A stretch of DNA of 64,000 bases from NCBI RefSeq assembly GCF_902459615.1, contig NZ_CABPSA010000005.1, forward strand, positions 370,612-434,611, in the 5' to 3' direction. Shown here one piece after another: positions 27,325 to 35,334 of the stretch. The DNA is from Pandoraea commovens. GTDB lineage: Bacteria > Pseudomonadota > Gammaproteobacteria > Burkholderiales > Burkholderiaceae. The stretch's first letter is position 1. Each line of letters starts with the position of its first letter. The translations under genes and the position numbers were made by a program. The notes below the pieces were generated by a model. The model did not search any database. It was not told the origin of the DNA and worked only from the letters and a program-made list of their open reading frames with translations.

Positions 27325-27894
27325 TCAAAACAATTCCAGTTCACCGCCGGTGTCCTGCGTCACGCTGACATCGGCGTTGAAGTCCAGCGGCGCATGCGCA
27401 CACACGCACAACGTAGCCGCAAGACTGACCGAACCGTCGAGCGTGATGTCCCACGACGCCAGATGGTTCGGCTTGAGTTGCATGAGGTGAGGCACGCAGC
27501 GCGCGCTGAGCACGTAGGGCGTGGACATGCCCAGATCGGGGAAGTACCCCAGTAACTCCTGGTTGATCGCCCCGCAGCACAGATTGCTGATTTCGAGGAA
27601 GGCTTCGCGAAACGACTTCTCCTGATCGTCGCCCACGAAGTACGCGCGGGTGGCGTCGTCTTCGTCGAAATGCAGCACGAGCAGCATGCGAAAGTCGATG
27701 CCGGAGATCGTGAGCACGACCACGTTGGTGTGACGCACCTTCAGCGCGATGCTCATGGTCGTATCCGACGCGTCGGCCTGCTGCACGGCGAGCGGTGCAA
27801 TCTCGCACTGTGCGTCGGCCGAGCGGGCGAGCCGCGTGCGCGCCGCCTTGTGAAGGATGCGTTCGAAACTGTCGCGTGCGTGAGCGCTGATCAC
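27325..27894 (-). CDS. CheX/CheC-like protein B (putative response-regulator phosphatase)
   Basis: 189 residues. FREAFLEISNLCCGAINQELLGYFPDLGMSTP contains Glu101-x2-Asn104-x21-Pro126, the active-site pattern of the CheC/CheX/FliY phosphatases. It therefore probably dephosphorylates the CheY encoded downstream. The N-terminal half has a beta-rich segment (VVVLTISGIDFRMLLVLHF). It ends in GGELELF, an acidic-hydrophobic tail like that of protein A. Twenty-three bases separate it from the upstream methyl-accepting-like gene, 77 from protein A. The two may be paralogues that form a heterodimer; this is inferred. Confidence 0.72.
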   Translation of the reverse strand: MISAHARDSFERILHKAARTRLARSADAQCEIAPLAVQQADASDTTMSIALKVRHTNVVVLTISGIDFRMLLVLHFDEDDATRAYFVGDDQEKSFREAFLEISNLCCGAINQELLGYFPDLGMSTPYVLSARCVPHLMQLKPNHLASWDITLDGSVSLAATLCVCAHAPLDFNADVSVTQDTGGELELF

Positions 27895-27917
27895 AACGAA
27901 ACCTGCCTGCTGAGTGC

Positions 27918-28646
27918 TTAGTGGAGACGGGAATGCAGCTGCTGCGCCAGCGATTCGACGCTTGAGAGCGACGCCGCAATCATCTTGCCGCCGGCCTGAA
28001 TGTCCTGGAACGTCGCCGTGGTCGTGACGTCGTTGCGATGCAGGCTGTCGCGGTAGCTCTTCGAGAGTTCTTCCGAGCGCGTCGCCAGCGCGCGCACTTC
28101 GCTCGCGACGATGCCGAAGCCGCGACCAGCCGTGCCCGCGCGCGCCGCTTCGATGGACGCGTTGAGCGACACGATCAGCACATGGCGCACGATCGAAGCG
28201 AGTTCGTGGTTCTTCGCGTGCATGTCCTGGTTTTGCGTCATCAGCGAAATCATCTGCTCGTGCCAGCGCTCGAACGTGGCCGCCAGACCGCGCAAGCGAG
28301 CGGCTTCACCCGCGATACGTTGCGCTTCGCCCTGCCACATCGCCTTGTCTTCCAGCACCGACGCTTCTGACTTCTGTGCGGCCTGCAAGTCCTGCTCGGC
28401 CTGCGTCAGGCGCGCCTGCAATGCGGCGATGGCGTCGTCATGCGACTGAACGAGTCCGTCTTTGTCTGCGACGGCGACACGCTCACGCTCAAGCGCCTGC
28501 TCCAGCGCTTCGTCGTGCGTTTTGGTCAGCGCGCGCCAATGCGCCGTGGCCTGCGCCATGCGCCAGCGATGCACGACGTAACCCGCAACGCCCGCACCGA
28601 CGAGGCCCGCCGCCGCACCCGCGAATAGCCATTGAACTGCTTCCAT
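27918..28646 (-). CDS. Membrane-anchored short methyl-accepting-chemotaxis-like protein
   Basis: 242 residues, about half a normal receptor. One transmembrane segment at 7-25, a coiled coil at about 40-120, then a partial signalling hairpin, SLNASIEAARAGTAGRGFGIVASEVRALATRSEELSKSY (160-198). No periplasmic sensor and no HAMP domain. Compared with the usual receptor tip, the FQTN preceding the LNAA helix reads RHVL here, and the E of RAGEQGRGF is T, so CheW/CheA contacts may be lost. It is 104 bases after the kinase gene and 23 before the CheX-like gene. Possibly an adaptor that clusters the kinase; role inferred. Confidence 0.8.
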   Translation of the reverse strand: MEAVQWLFAGAAAGLVGAGVAGYVVHRWRMAQATAHWRALTKTHDEALEQALERERVAVADKDGLVQSHDDAIAALQARLTQAEQDLQAAQKSEASVLEDKAMWQGEAQRIAGEAARLRGLAATFERWHEQMISLMTQNQDMHAKNHELASIVRHVLIVSLNASIEAARAGTAGRGFGIVASEVRALATRSEELSKSYRDSLHRNDVTTTATFQDIQAGGKMIAASLSSVESLAQQLHSRLH

Positions 28647-28750
28647 ACTCGATCCATCTCCGAAAGCGGTGTGGCGGCCGCAGACCCGTCAGGTCTGCGC
28701 CGCCTCGCCGATCGTCCTTACGCCGGGATTCCGACGCTCTTGTTCGCGCC

Positions 28751-31207
28751 TCAGACCTTCCCGGTTTGCGACAAGTCGTCTCGCGACGTGTCCTGCGCCG
28801 CCGTCAGACCGTTCGATCCGGCTTGCGGGGCACCGTCTTCCAGCGCGGGCAGGTCGACGGCATCGGCCGCCACGCTGTTCAGATCGAAGCCGTCGACCAC
28901 GAGGTTGTCGGGCAGGCACACCACCGTCTGGAACTGACGGAATTCCGCGCCCTTGCGTTCATCCGTGAAGCGCAGTTCGATGCGGCCGTGTTCGCGGCGC
29001 ACGAAGTCCTGTACGGCGTCCATGCCAACGCCACGTCCCGACACCTCGGTGACGCTCGACGCTGTCGAGAAGCCCGGGCGGAAGATGAACTGCGCGATCT
29101 GTTCGTCGGTCACGTACGTCTCGGCCGTGATCCAGCCGCGCTGCACGGCGATGCTGCGAATGCGATGCAGCGCAAGGCCACGACCGTCGTCGGTCAGCGT
29201 GACTTGCAGCATGTTGTGATCGAGACCCACTTCGATATCGATGGTGCCCGCCGCTGGCTTGCCCTTCGCACGACGCTCGTCCGCCCCTTCGAGACCGTGG
29301 TCCATCGAGTTGCGCAGCAGGTGCATGAAGACGTCGCGCAGAATGCGCACGGCTGGGGCACGCAGACGGTAGCCGTTGTCGTCGATACGCACGGCCGGAG
29401 CGGGTTTGCCGAGTTCGCCCGCGAGCGACGGCAGCGAATCGAGTACGCCGCCCAGCGCTTCGCCTACACCTTCGGTGCCCAGCAGACGCAGCGTCTGGTG
29501 CACCGCGTCGCGCATGGCGACCAGTTGATGCGGATCGTTCGGATCGGCGGCTTCAAGCATGCGCAGGCTCGCGCGGATGTGCGCGCGGTCCACCACCATC
29601 GACTGTTCGTCGGCGGTGCGGCCCGGACCCTTTCGACCGAGGCTCATTTCGTTGATGTGAGCATACGTGTCGACAGCGTCGCGCACGCGTTCGAGTTCGC
29701 GCATCAGGCCGTCCTGATCCCACAAACGGGCCTCGTCCGGCGCACGCAGATCGTGATAGCGCTGCTCGGTCTCGTGCACGACGTTCGTCAGGTATTGCAG
29801 GTTGTACGTGCGCGCATTGCCCTTGATCGTGTGCATGTTGCGGAACAGCTCGGCAATGGCCGCGCTGTCGGCCTGCGAGTGCTTGCGGATGATGCGCTCG
29901 TTCTCGCGAATGAAGCCCGTCGAGCTTTCGATGAAGTGATGGAACTTCTCCTGACTCACCGCCAGAATCTCGCCGATCATCTCCAGACGCTGCTTCTGCT
30001 CGTTCGCTTCAGCCGCGAGTTCGCGCAGTTCGGTCACGTCGCGCACGCACAGCATCAGGCGCAGGATCGTGTCGGTCTCATCGGTGATCGCCGACCACGT
30101 CAGATCGAGCTGCTTGATGCGGCCGTCCGGCATGCGCTTGCCGATCTCGCCGACCAGCAGGTGTTCGTTGAACGCGAAGTTGATGGCGTCCTGACCGATG
30201 CAGGCATCGATGGCCGCTTCGACTTGCGAGACGGCGTCGGACCCCAGATCGCTATCGGCGAACACCAGATCCATGACGCCGCGACCGGCAATGTCCTGCG
30301 TCTCGAAGATCGCTTCGAGGTAGGCCGAGTATTCGCCGTGCACTTTCGAACCGTCGACGACCGTCAGAATGCCCTGCTGCATGTTCTGCAACATCGCCTG
30401 AATGTCGGCCGTCTTCTGCTTGAGTTGCGCGGAGCGCTCCTGAATCTTCTCGATCATCCCGTTGAAAGCGACGATGGAGTGCCCGATTTCATCCATACGG
30501 CCAACCGGCACGCGACGGGTGAAGTCCTGACTGTTCGCGATCTCGCTCATCATGGCCTGCATGCGCGAGAGCGGACGCGTGATCTGGCGATACAGCAGCG
30601 CGCCGATGGCCGTGAGCAGCACAATGGCAAGCCCCGTCACGATGCCGATGGCCGTCGTGGTGGTCGAGAGCGTGTCGTTGAGCGTGGCGATGGCCGAGTC
30701 TTTCTGACGGTTCTTCTCCACGCGCAGCGTGTTGACCACGCCTTCGAGTTCGTCGCGGTACTGCGCGACCATCGCGAAGAGGAACGCCTGCGCCATCTCC
30801 GTCTTGCCCGCCTGCTTGAGCTTGGCGGTGTCGTTGATGGCGTTGAAGTAGTTGTCGACGCTCTCGCGTGCCTGCGTCACCAGCCCCTTCTGGGCGTCGC
30901 TTGCGGCGCCTTCGGCCTGACGGGCGAGCGACTGGTCGATGTCGCCGCGCAGCTTCTTGAGATTGTCGAGCGCCTGTTCGACGACGGTTTCGTCGGGCGC
31001 GTATACCAGCGTCATCGTGGCGATCTGCACCGCCTTGACTTGCGAGACGAGATCGGCGGAAGCGAGCGCGCTGGGCACCACACCTTCCGTTACCTGCCGT
31101 ACTTTGTGAGCGCTGGCGCGTGTCTGATAGACCGCGTAGCCACCAATGATCGAGAGCGCGACAAACGTCAGGATCACCAATAGCGTTATTCGATGACGGA
31201 TGGTCAT
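28751..31207 (-). CDS. Transmembrane sensor kinase with HAMP, PAS, Hpt and CheA-like ATPase domains
   Basis: 818 residues from the ATG at 31207. Transmembrane segments at 8-27 and about 186-206 enclose a helical periplasmic domain (30-180). HAMP about 207-262, PAS-like domain about 268-395, coiled linker, then Hpt with phosphorylatable His459 (RNMHTIKGNARTYNL), a long helical dimerisation region, and a GHKL ATPase with N-box Asn633 (LLRNSMDHG), G1 DDGRGL (673-678) and G2 GRGVGMD (724-730). The CheW-like regulatory domain of true CheA is absent; a 50-residue disordered tail replaces it. It heads the five-gene operon and should phosphorylate the CheY encoded at its end. The periplasmic ligand is unknown. 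Confidence 0.9.
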   Translation of the reverse strand: MTIRHRITLLVILTFVALSIIGGYAVYQTRASAHKVRQVTEGVVPSALASADLVSQVKAVQIATMTLVYAPDETVVEQALDNLKKLRGDIDQSLARQAEGAASDAQKGLVTQARESVDNYFNAINDTAKLKQAGKTEMAQAFLFAMVAQYRDELEGVVNTLRVEKNRQKDSAIATLNDTLSTTTTAIGIVTGLAIVLLTAIGALLYRQITRPLSRMQAMMSEIANSQDFTRRVPVGRMDEIGHSIVAFNGMIEKIQERSAQLKQKTADIQAMLQNMQQGILTVVDGSKVHGEYSAYLEAIFETQDIAGRGVMDLVFADSDLGSDAVSQVEAAIDACIGQDAINFAFNEHLLVGEIGKRMPDGRIKQLDLTWSAITDETDTILRLMLCVRDVTELRELAAEANEQKQRLEMIGEILAVSQEKFHHFIESSTGFIRENERIIRKHSQADSAAIAELFRNMHTIKGNARTYNLQYLTNVVHETEQRYHDLRAPDEARLWDQDGLMRELERVRDAVDTYAHINEMSLGRKGPGRTADEQSMVVDRAHIRASLRMLEAADPNDPHQLVAMRDAVHQTLRLLGTEGVGEALGGVLDSLPSLAGELGKPAPAVRIDDNGYRLRAPAVRILRDVFMHLLRNSMDHGLEGADERRAKGKPAAGTIDIEVGLDHNMLQVTLTDDGRGLALHRIRSIAVQRGWITAETYVTDEQIAQFIFRPGFSTASSVTEVSGRGVGMDAVQDFVRREHGRIELRFTDERKGAEFRQFQTVVCLPDNLVVDGFDLNSVAADAVDLPALEDGAPQAGSNGLTAAQDTSRDDLSQTGKV

Positions 31208-31495
31208 TGCGTCATTTCCCCGGGTCGCACCGGCGCCCGGTGCCACGCGTGATTTGACGCAGTAGATCGGCCGCCGAATTAGTTTGTAGATTCCTCGTGC
31301 GCCGTGATTATTGCGGGTGAACTGTGACGATTCGATGAATCAACAGAAGCTTCACGTTACCTTGATGCCGTAGTGCCGTGTAGGAATCCGAGATGAGTAA
31401 GCGCGTACTGACGAGGCTAACATCCTTAGACCATCAAGATTTCGGTCCTCACAACGTCCCCCATCCTTCGCGTTGCAGCGGCCACCCAGTCAGCA

Positions 31496-32437
31496 CTAAC
31501 TTCTGCGCTCGTCCGCGATGGCATCGATGCGTTGCAGCGATTCGACGACCAGCTCGGTGAACTGTCGCCACAGTTCGGGCTTCGCACGCCCGCGCTTCAC
31601 GATGCGATGAAAACCCAGCGTGACTTCCGGGTCAGTGAGCACCTCCCAACGTACCGCGCGATGACGACATGCAGGCAGCGCGAACGTCGGCACGATCGCT
31701 GTGCCGACACCGGCTTCGGCCATGCCGATCAGCGTCTCAAAGCGGCGAAACGGCGCGCGTGGCTCGTCTGCCCGGTCGATGCGCGCGAGATGCGTCTCGA
31801 CAAGTTGCTGAATCGGATTGTCCGACGGCAGACCGATCAGCGTTTCGCCCCGCAGGGCGTGCCACGATGCATCGCCCGCTTCCGCTTTGGGGTTGCCCGC
31901 TTTGCGGGCAGGTCGCTTCGTCGCCGTCACGCGCATCAGACGAAACGATTGCAGCAGGGTTCGCTCGATGCCGTGCGAAGCCTTGGTGAAAAAGCCGAAG
32001 CCCATGTCCGCCTCGCCCTGCTCGACAAGCGCATGCACCTGCGCAAGTTCGGTTTCATGCAGCCGCAGGTCCACATCGGGGTTCGCCCGTTGAAACGTAC
32101 CGAACCACTCGGGCATCAGATGCGACGACACGAGGGGCGTGGCCGCAATGCGCAGCGTCTTGCGCGACACCTGCCCGAACGTCGCAATCTGTCCCGCGAC
32201 GGCATCGAGCTGGCTGACGGCCGCACTCGCGACCGGGAGCAACGCATGACCGGCGTCGGTCAGCGTCACGCTGCGCGTCGTGCGGTCGAACAGACGGCTG
32301 CCGAGTTGCGTTTCGATCTCGCGCATCATGACCGACAAACCCGCCTGCGTGATGTGCAGCCGCTCGGCGGCACGCGTGAAATTGCCCAGCGTGGCCACGA
32401 GTACGAACGCTTTCAGTTGACGCAGTGAGATGTTCAT
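31496..32437 (-). CDS. LysR-family transcriptional regulator
   Basis: 313 residues. Helix-turn-helix at 3-62 (SLRQLKAFVLVATLGNFTRAAERLHITQAGLSVMMREIETQLGSRLFDRTTRSVTLTDAG), then an effector domain. The ATG at 32437 is preferred over a TTG two codons upstream. It is divergent from the PhzS-like monooxygenase gene with 123 bases between, so it probably regulates that gene and the transporter after it. A basic insertion (KRPARKAGNPKAEAG) in the effector domain near residue 180 is unusual. Ligand unknown, likely an aromatic acid. Confidence 0.85.
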   Translation of the reverse strand: MNISLRQLKAFVLVATLGNFTRAAERLHITQAGLSVMMREIETQLGSRLFDRTTRSVTLTDAGHALLPVASAAVSQLDAVAGQIATFGQVSRKTLRIAATPLVSSHLMPEWFGTFQRANPDVDLRLHETELAQVHALVEQGEADMGFGFFTKASHGIERTLLQSFRLMRVTATKRPARKAGNPKAEAGDASWHALRGETLIGLPSDNPIQQLVETHLARIDRADEPRAPFRRFETLIGMAEAGVGTAIVPTFALPACRHRAVRWEVLTDPEVTLGFHRIVKRGRAKPELWRQFTELVVESLQRIDAIADERRS

Positions 32438-32560
32438 CGTCAATTCATAACTGATTCATATTAATTCATATGATAGTCAAAATTCCCTGATGACTGACGA
32501 CGCGCTTTAATGGTGGCCATTCCAGAACCATTTGCGCAGTCGCGCTCAGGAGACTTTCCC

Positions 32561-33838
32561 ATGCCCCCATCGATCGACGTGGCCATCGTCGGCGCAGGTA
32601 TCGGCGGTTTGACGCTCGCGCTCAATCTGCATGAAGCCGGTATCGCCTGCCGTGTGTTTGAGGCCGTCCCCGAAATTCGTCCGCTGGGTGTCGGCGTGAA
32701 CATCCTGCCGCACGCCGCACGCGTGCTCGACGGGCTGGGCCTGACGCCTGCACTGCGCGAGGTTGCCGTGACGACGCGCGAGTCGGCGTTCTTCAACCGC
32801 TTCGGCCAGTTTGTCTACAGCGAACCCGCCGGAGAACATGCCGGTTATGCGTGGCCGCAGTTCTCGATTCATCGGGGCGATCTTCAGGGCGTGTTGCTTG
32901 CCGCCGTGCGAGAACGTCTTGGAGAAGACGCCGTCGTCGTGGGGCATCGCTGCACCGGCTTTCTCCAGGACGACGACGAGGTCACGATCTCGTTCGAGTC
33001 ACCGGAGGGCGACAGCCTGCCGCCGGTTACAGCGCGCCTGCTGGTCGCCGCAGACGGCATCCACTCGGTCGTGCGCAAGCAGTTCTATCCGACTGAGGGC
33101 GCGCCGCGATACTCCGGCGTCAATATGTGGCGTGGCAGCGTCGTACTGCCGCCGTTCCTGAGCGGCGCATCGATGGTGCGCGCGGGCTGGCTGTCGGTAG
33201 GCAAGATGGTGATCTACCCGATTCGCGACAACGTCGACGGCCACGGCAATCAGTTGGTGAACTGGGTCGCGGAGATCGAGGCGCCACGTCCGGCGCGTCG
33301 CGACTGGAACGGCGTGGGGCGTCTGGAAGACTTCTTCCCCGCATTCGCCGACTGGCACTTCGACTGGCTCGATGTGGCGGGCATGATCGAGGCGACCGAG
33401 ACGATTCTGGAATATCCGATGGTCGATCAGGATCCGTTGCCGCGCTGGAGCTTCGGACGTGTCACGTTGCTGGGCGACGCCGCGCATCCGATGGTGCCAC
33501 GCGGCTCGAATGGCGCGGGGCAGGCGATTCTCGACGCGCCTTGTCTGGCCGCACAATTGCGCGAGCACGGTCTGACGCCGAAGGCGTTGGAGGCCTACGA
33601 TGGCATTCGCGGCAAGGCGACCGCCGACGTCGTGCTGATGAACCGCAAAGCGCCGCCGGACGCGATCTTGCAAACGGTGCACGAACTGAGCGGCGACAAG
33701 CCCTTCACGCATATCGACGATGTGATCAGCGCCGCCGATCTCGCGGAGATTTCGAATCGCTACAAGAACGTTGCGGGTCTGAACCGGGAAGCACTTAATG
33801 CCGCGCAGGCTGCTCAGGCGGCTCAGACGGGTCGTTGA
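32561..33838 (+). CDS. FAD-dependent monooxygenase, PhzS-like
   Basis: 425-residue class A flavin monooxygenase. FAD motif GAGIGG at 11-16, PEIRPLGVGVNILPHAARVL at about 38-57, SIHRGDLQGVLLAAVRERLG, the DG motif VAADGIHSVVRKQ, and VTLLGDAAHPMVPRGSNGAGQAI. The overall pattern, including PLGVGVNI, MWRGSV and QYPMVDxDPLP-like EYPMVDQDPLP, follows PhzS, which hydroxylates a phenazine carboxylate, but there are no phenazine genes nearby. With the transporter downstream and the LysR gene upstream, an aromatic acid hydroxylase is the best guess. Start at 32561 behind CAGGAGA. Confidence 0.85.
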   Translation: MPPSIDVAIVGAGIGGLTLALNLHEAGIACRVFEAVPEIRPLGVGVNILPHAARVLDGLGLTPALREVAVTTRESAFFNRFGQFVYSEPAGEHAGYAWPQFSIHRGDLQGVLLAAVRERLGEDAVVVGHRCTGFLQDDDEVTISFESPEGDSLPPVTARLLVAADGIHSVVRKQFYPTEGAPRYSGVNMWRGSVVLPPFLSGASMVRAGWLSVGKMVIYPIRDNVDGHGNQLVNWVAEIEAPRPARRDWNGVGRLEDFFPAFADWHFDWLDVAGMIEATETILEYPMVDQDPLPRWSFGRVTLLGDAAHPMVPRGSNGAGQAILDAPCLAAQLREHGLTPKALEAYDGIRGKATADVVLMNRKAPPDAILQTVHELSGDKPFTHIDDVISAADLAEISNRYKNVAGLNREALNAAQAAQAAQTGR

Positions 33839-33945
33839 GTCACCCGGCAGTCGACTACCAATCACGCGTGCGCGCCCCCCAGGTGCGCACGCTTTTGCCT
33901 ATTAGACAGAGCCTCGCCAACGAGGCCGATCATGGAGACAATGCC

Positions 33946-35313
33946 ATGCCCCAACCCAGCATCGATCTGCGTGCGCTCATCGACGAGCGGCCCTTCGGCC
34001 GTTACCAGATATTCGTCACGGCGCTTTGCGGGCTGATCGTTTTTCTCGATGGTTTCGACACCCAGGCCATCGGCTATGTGGCCCCGGCCATCGTGCATGC
34101 GCTGGGCATCGATCGCTCGGCGCTCAGTCCCGTGTTCTCGGCCAGTCTGGTCGGCCTCACGCTCGGCGCGCTCGTCGGCGGACCGGTGTCCGATCGCGTG
34201 GGGCGGCGCCCGGTGCTGATCGCGGGCATGCTGATCTTCGGGGCGATGTCGCTCGCGACGGCGTTCGCGTCGTCCGTCACTTCACTGCTGGTGTTGCGAC
34301 TGCTCACCGGCATCGGGCTGGGCTGTGTAATGCCCAACGCGATTGCGCTGACCGGGGAGTTCGCCCCCGAGCGCGTGCGCTCCACCGCCATCATGGTGAT
34401 GTTCTGTGGATTCTCGCTGGGCGCGGCGCTCGGTGGACTCGCTGCGGCAGGCCTGATTCGGGATTGCGGCTGGCCATCCGTGTTCATCGTGGGCGGTTTG
34501 CTGCCGCTCGCCGCTGCACTGCTCGCCTGGCGACATCTGCCGGAATCGCCGCGCTTTCTCATCGTGCAGGCAAAGCATCCGGCACGGCTGCTTGCCGTCC
34601 TGCGGAAACTCGCCCCCGATCTGCCGGAAGACGTGCGCATCGACAGCGGTGCCGACGTGCACGCCAAGGGGCATGTCAGCGTGTCCGCCCTCTTCGCGGA
34701 CAAGCGTGCGCGGATCACCGTGCTGCTGTGGGTGATCTTCTTCATGAGCCTGATGGATTTGTACTTCCTGTCGAGCTGGCTGCCGACGGTGATTCACGAT
34801 GCAGGCATCGCACTCGATACCGCTGCGATCATCACCTCCATGCTGCAAATCGGCGGCACGCTCGGTACGCTCACGCTCGGACGTGTATTCGACCGCGTCC
34901 CGCCCTTCAAAGCGCTCGGCGTGGTGTATCTGGGCGCAGCGGTGTGCGTCGTGCTGGTGGGATTGGCGGGCACATCGGTCGCGGTGCTCACCGCGACGAT
35001 CTTCGGGGCGGGGTTCTGCGTCGTCGGCGGACAGATCGGCGCGAACGCGCTGGCCGCACGCACCTATCCCACGACGATTCGCGGCACGGGTGTGGGTTGG
35101 GCCTTGGGGATCGGGCGTATCGGCTCCATCGTCGGGCCGATCGTCGGCGGTGTGCTGCTGGCCCTGCATTGGGACCCGCAGCACCTGTTCATGATGGCCG
35201 CCGTGCCGGTGACTATTGCCGGGGTGGCGGCCTTCACGATCAGCGCTTTCGTGCAACGTGAAGCACGGCTTGAAGCCCGTCGCGTCGCCCGCACTGCGAG
35301 CGACGCTATCTGA
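33946..35313 (+). CDS. Aromatic acid:H+ symporter (AAHS/MFS)
   Basis: 455 residues, 12 helices. The PcaK-like start FVTALCGLIVFLDGFDTQAIGYVAPAI, loop motif GGPVSDRVGRRPVL, GIGLGCVMPNAIALTGEFAPERVRS and IRGTGVGWALGIGRIGS place it in the AAHS family, related to the transporter at 6270-7649. ATG at 33946 has GGAGAC behind it. It follows the flavin monooxygenase by 107 bases and probably imports that enzyme's substrate. Convergent with the gamma-glutamyltransferase-family gene. Confidence 0.87.
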   Translation: MPQPSIDLRALIDERPFGRYQIFVTALCGLIVFLDGFDTQAIGYVAPAIVHALGIDRSALSPVFSASLVGLTLGALVGGPVSDRVGRRPVLIAGMLIFGAMSLATAFASSVTSLLVLRLLTGIGLGCVMPNAIALTGEFAPERVRSTAIMVMFCGFSLGAALGGLAAAGLIRDCGWPSVFIVGGLLPLAAALLAWRHLPESPRFLIVQAKHPARLLAVLRKLAPDLPEDVRIDSGADVHAKGHVSVSALFADKRARITVLLWVIFFMSLMDLYFLSSWLPTVIHDAGIALDTAAIITSMLQIGGTLGTLTLGRVFDRVPPFKALGVVYLGAAVCVVLVGLAGTSVAVLTATIFGAGFCVVGGQIGANALAARTYPTTIRGTGVGWALGIGRIGSIVGPIVGGVLLALHWDPQHLFMMAAVPVTIAGVAAFTISAFVQREARLEARRVARTASDAI

Positions 35314-35334
35314 CGAAGACGGGACTCGGCGAAC

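Noticed and set aside
28376-31183. A 935-codon plus-strand open frame opposite the sensor kinase
   Set aside because: Same reason: mirror frame of the kinase, no recognisable domain, no Shine-Dalgarno.
31227-31243. GCACCGG-CGC-CCGGTGC repeat 20 bases before the kinase start
   Set aside because: A perfect 7-base stem, but such GC words are frequent in this genome and I cannot tell an operator from chance.
31258-31290. Possible flagellar sigma-28 promoter for the chemosensory-like operon
   Set aside because: A GCCGATCT resembling the -10 element is present on the minus strand, but no acceptable TAAA-type -35 lies at the right distance.
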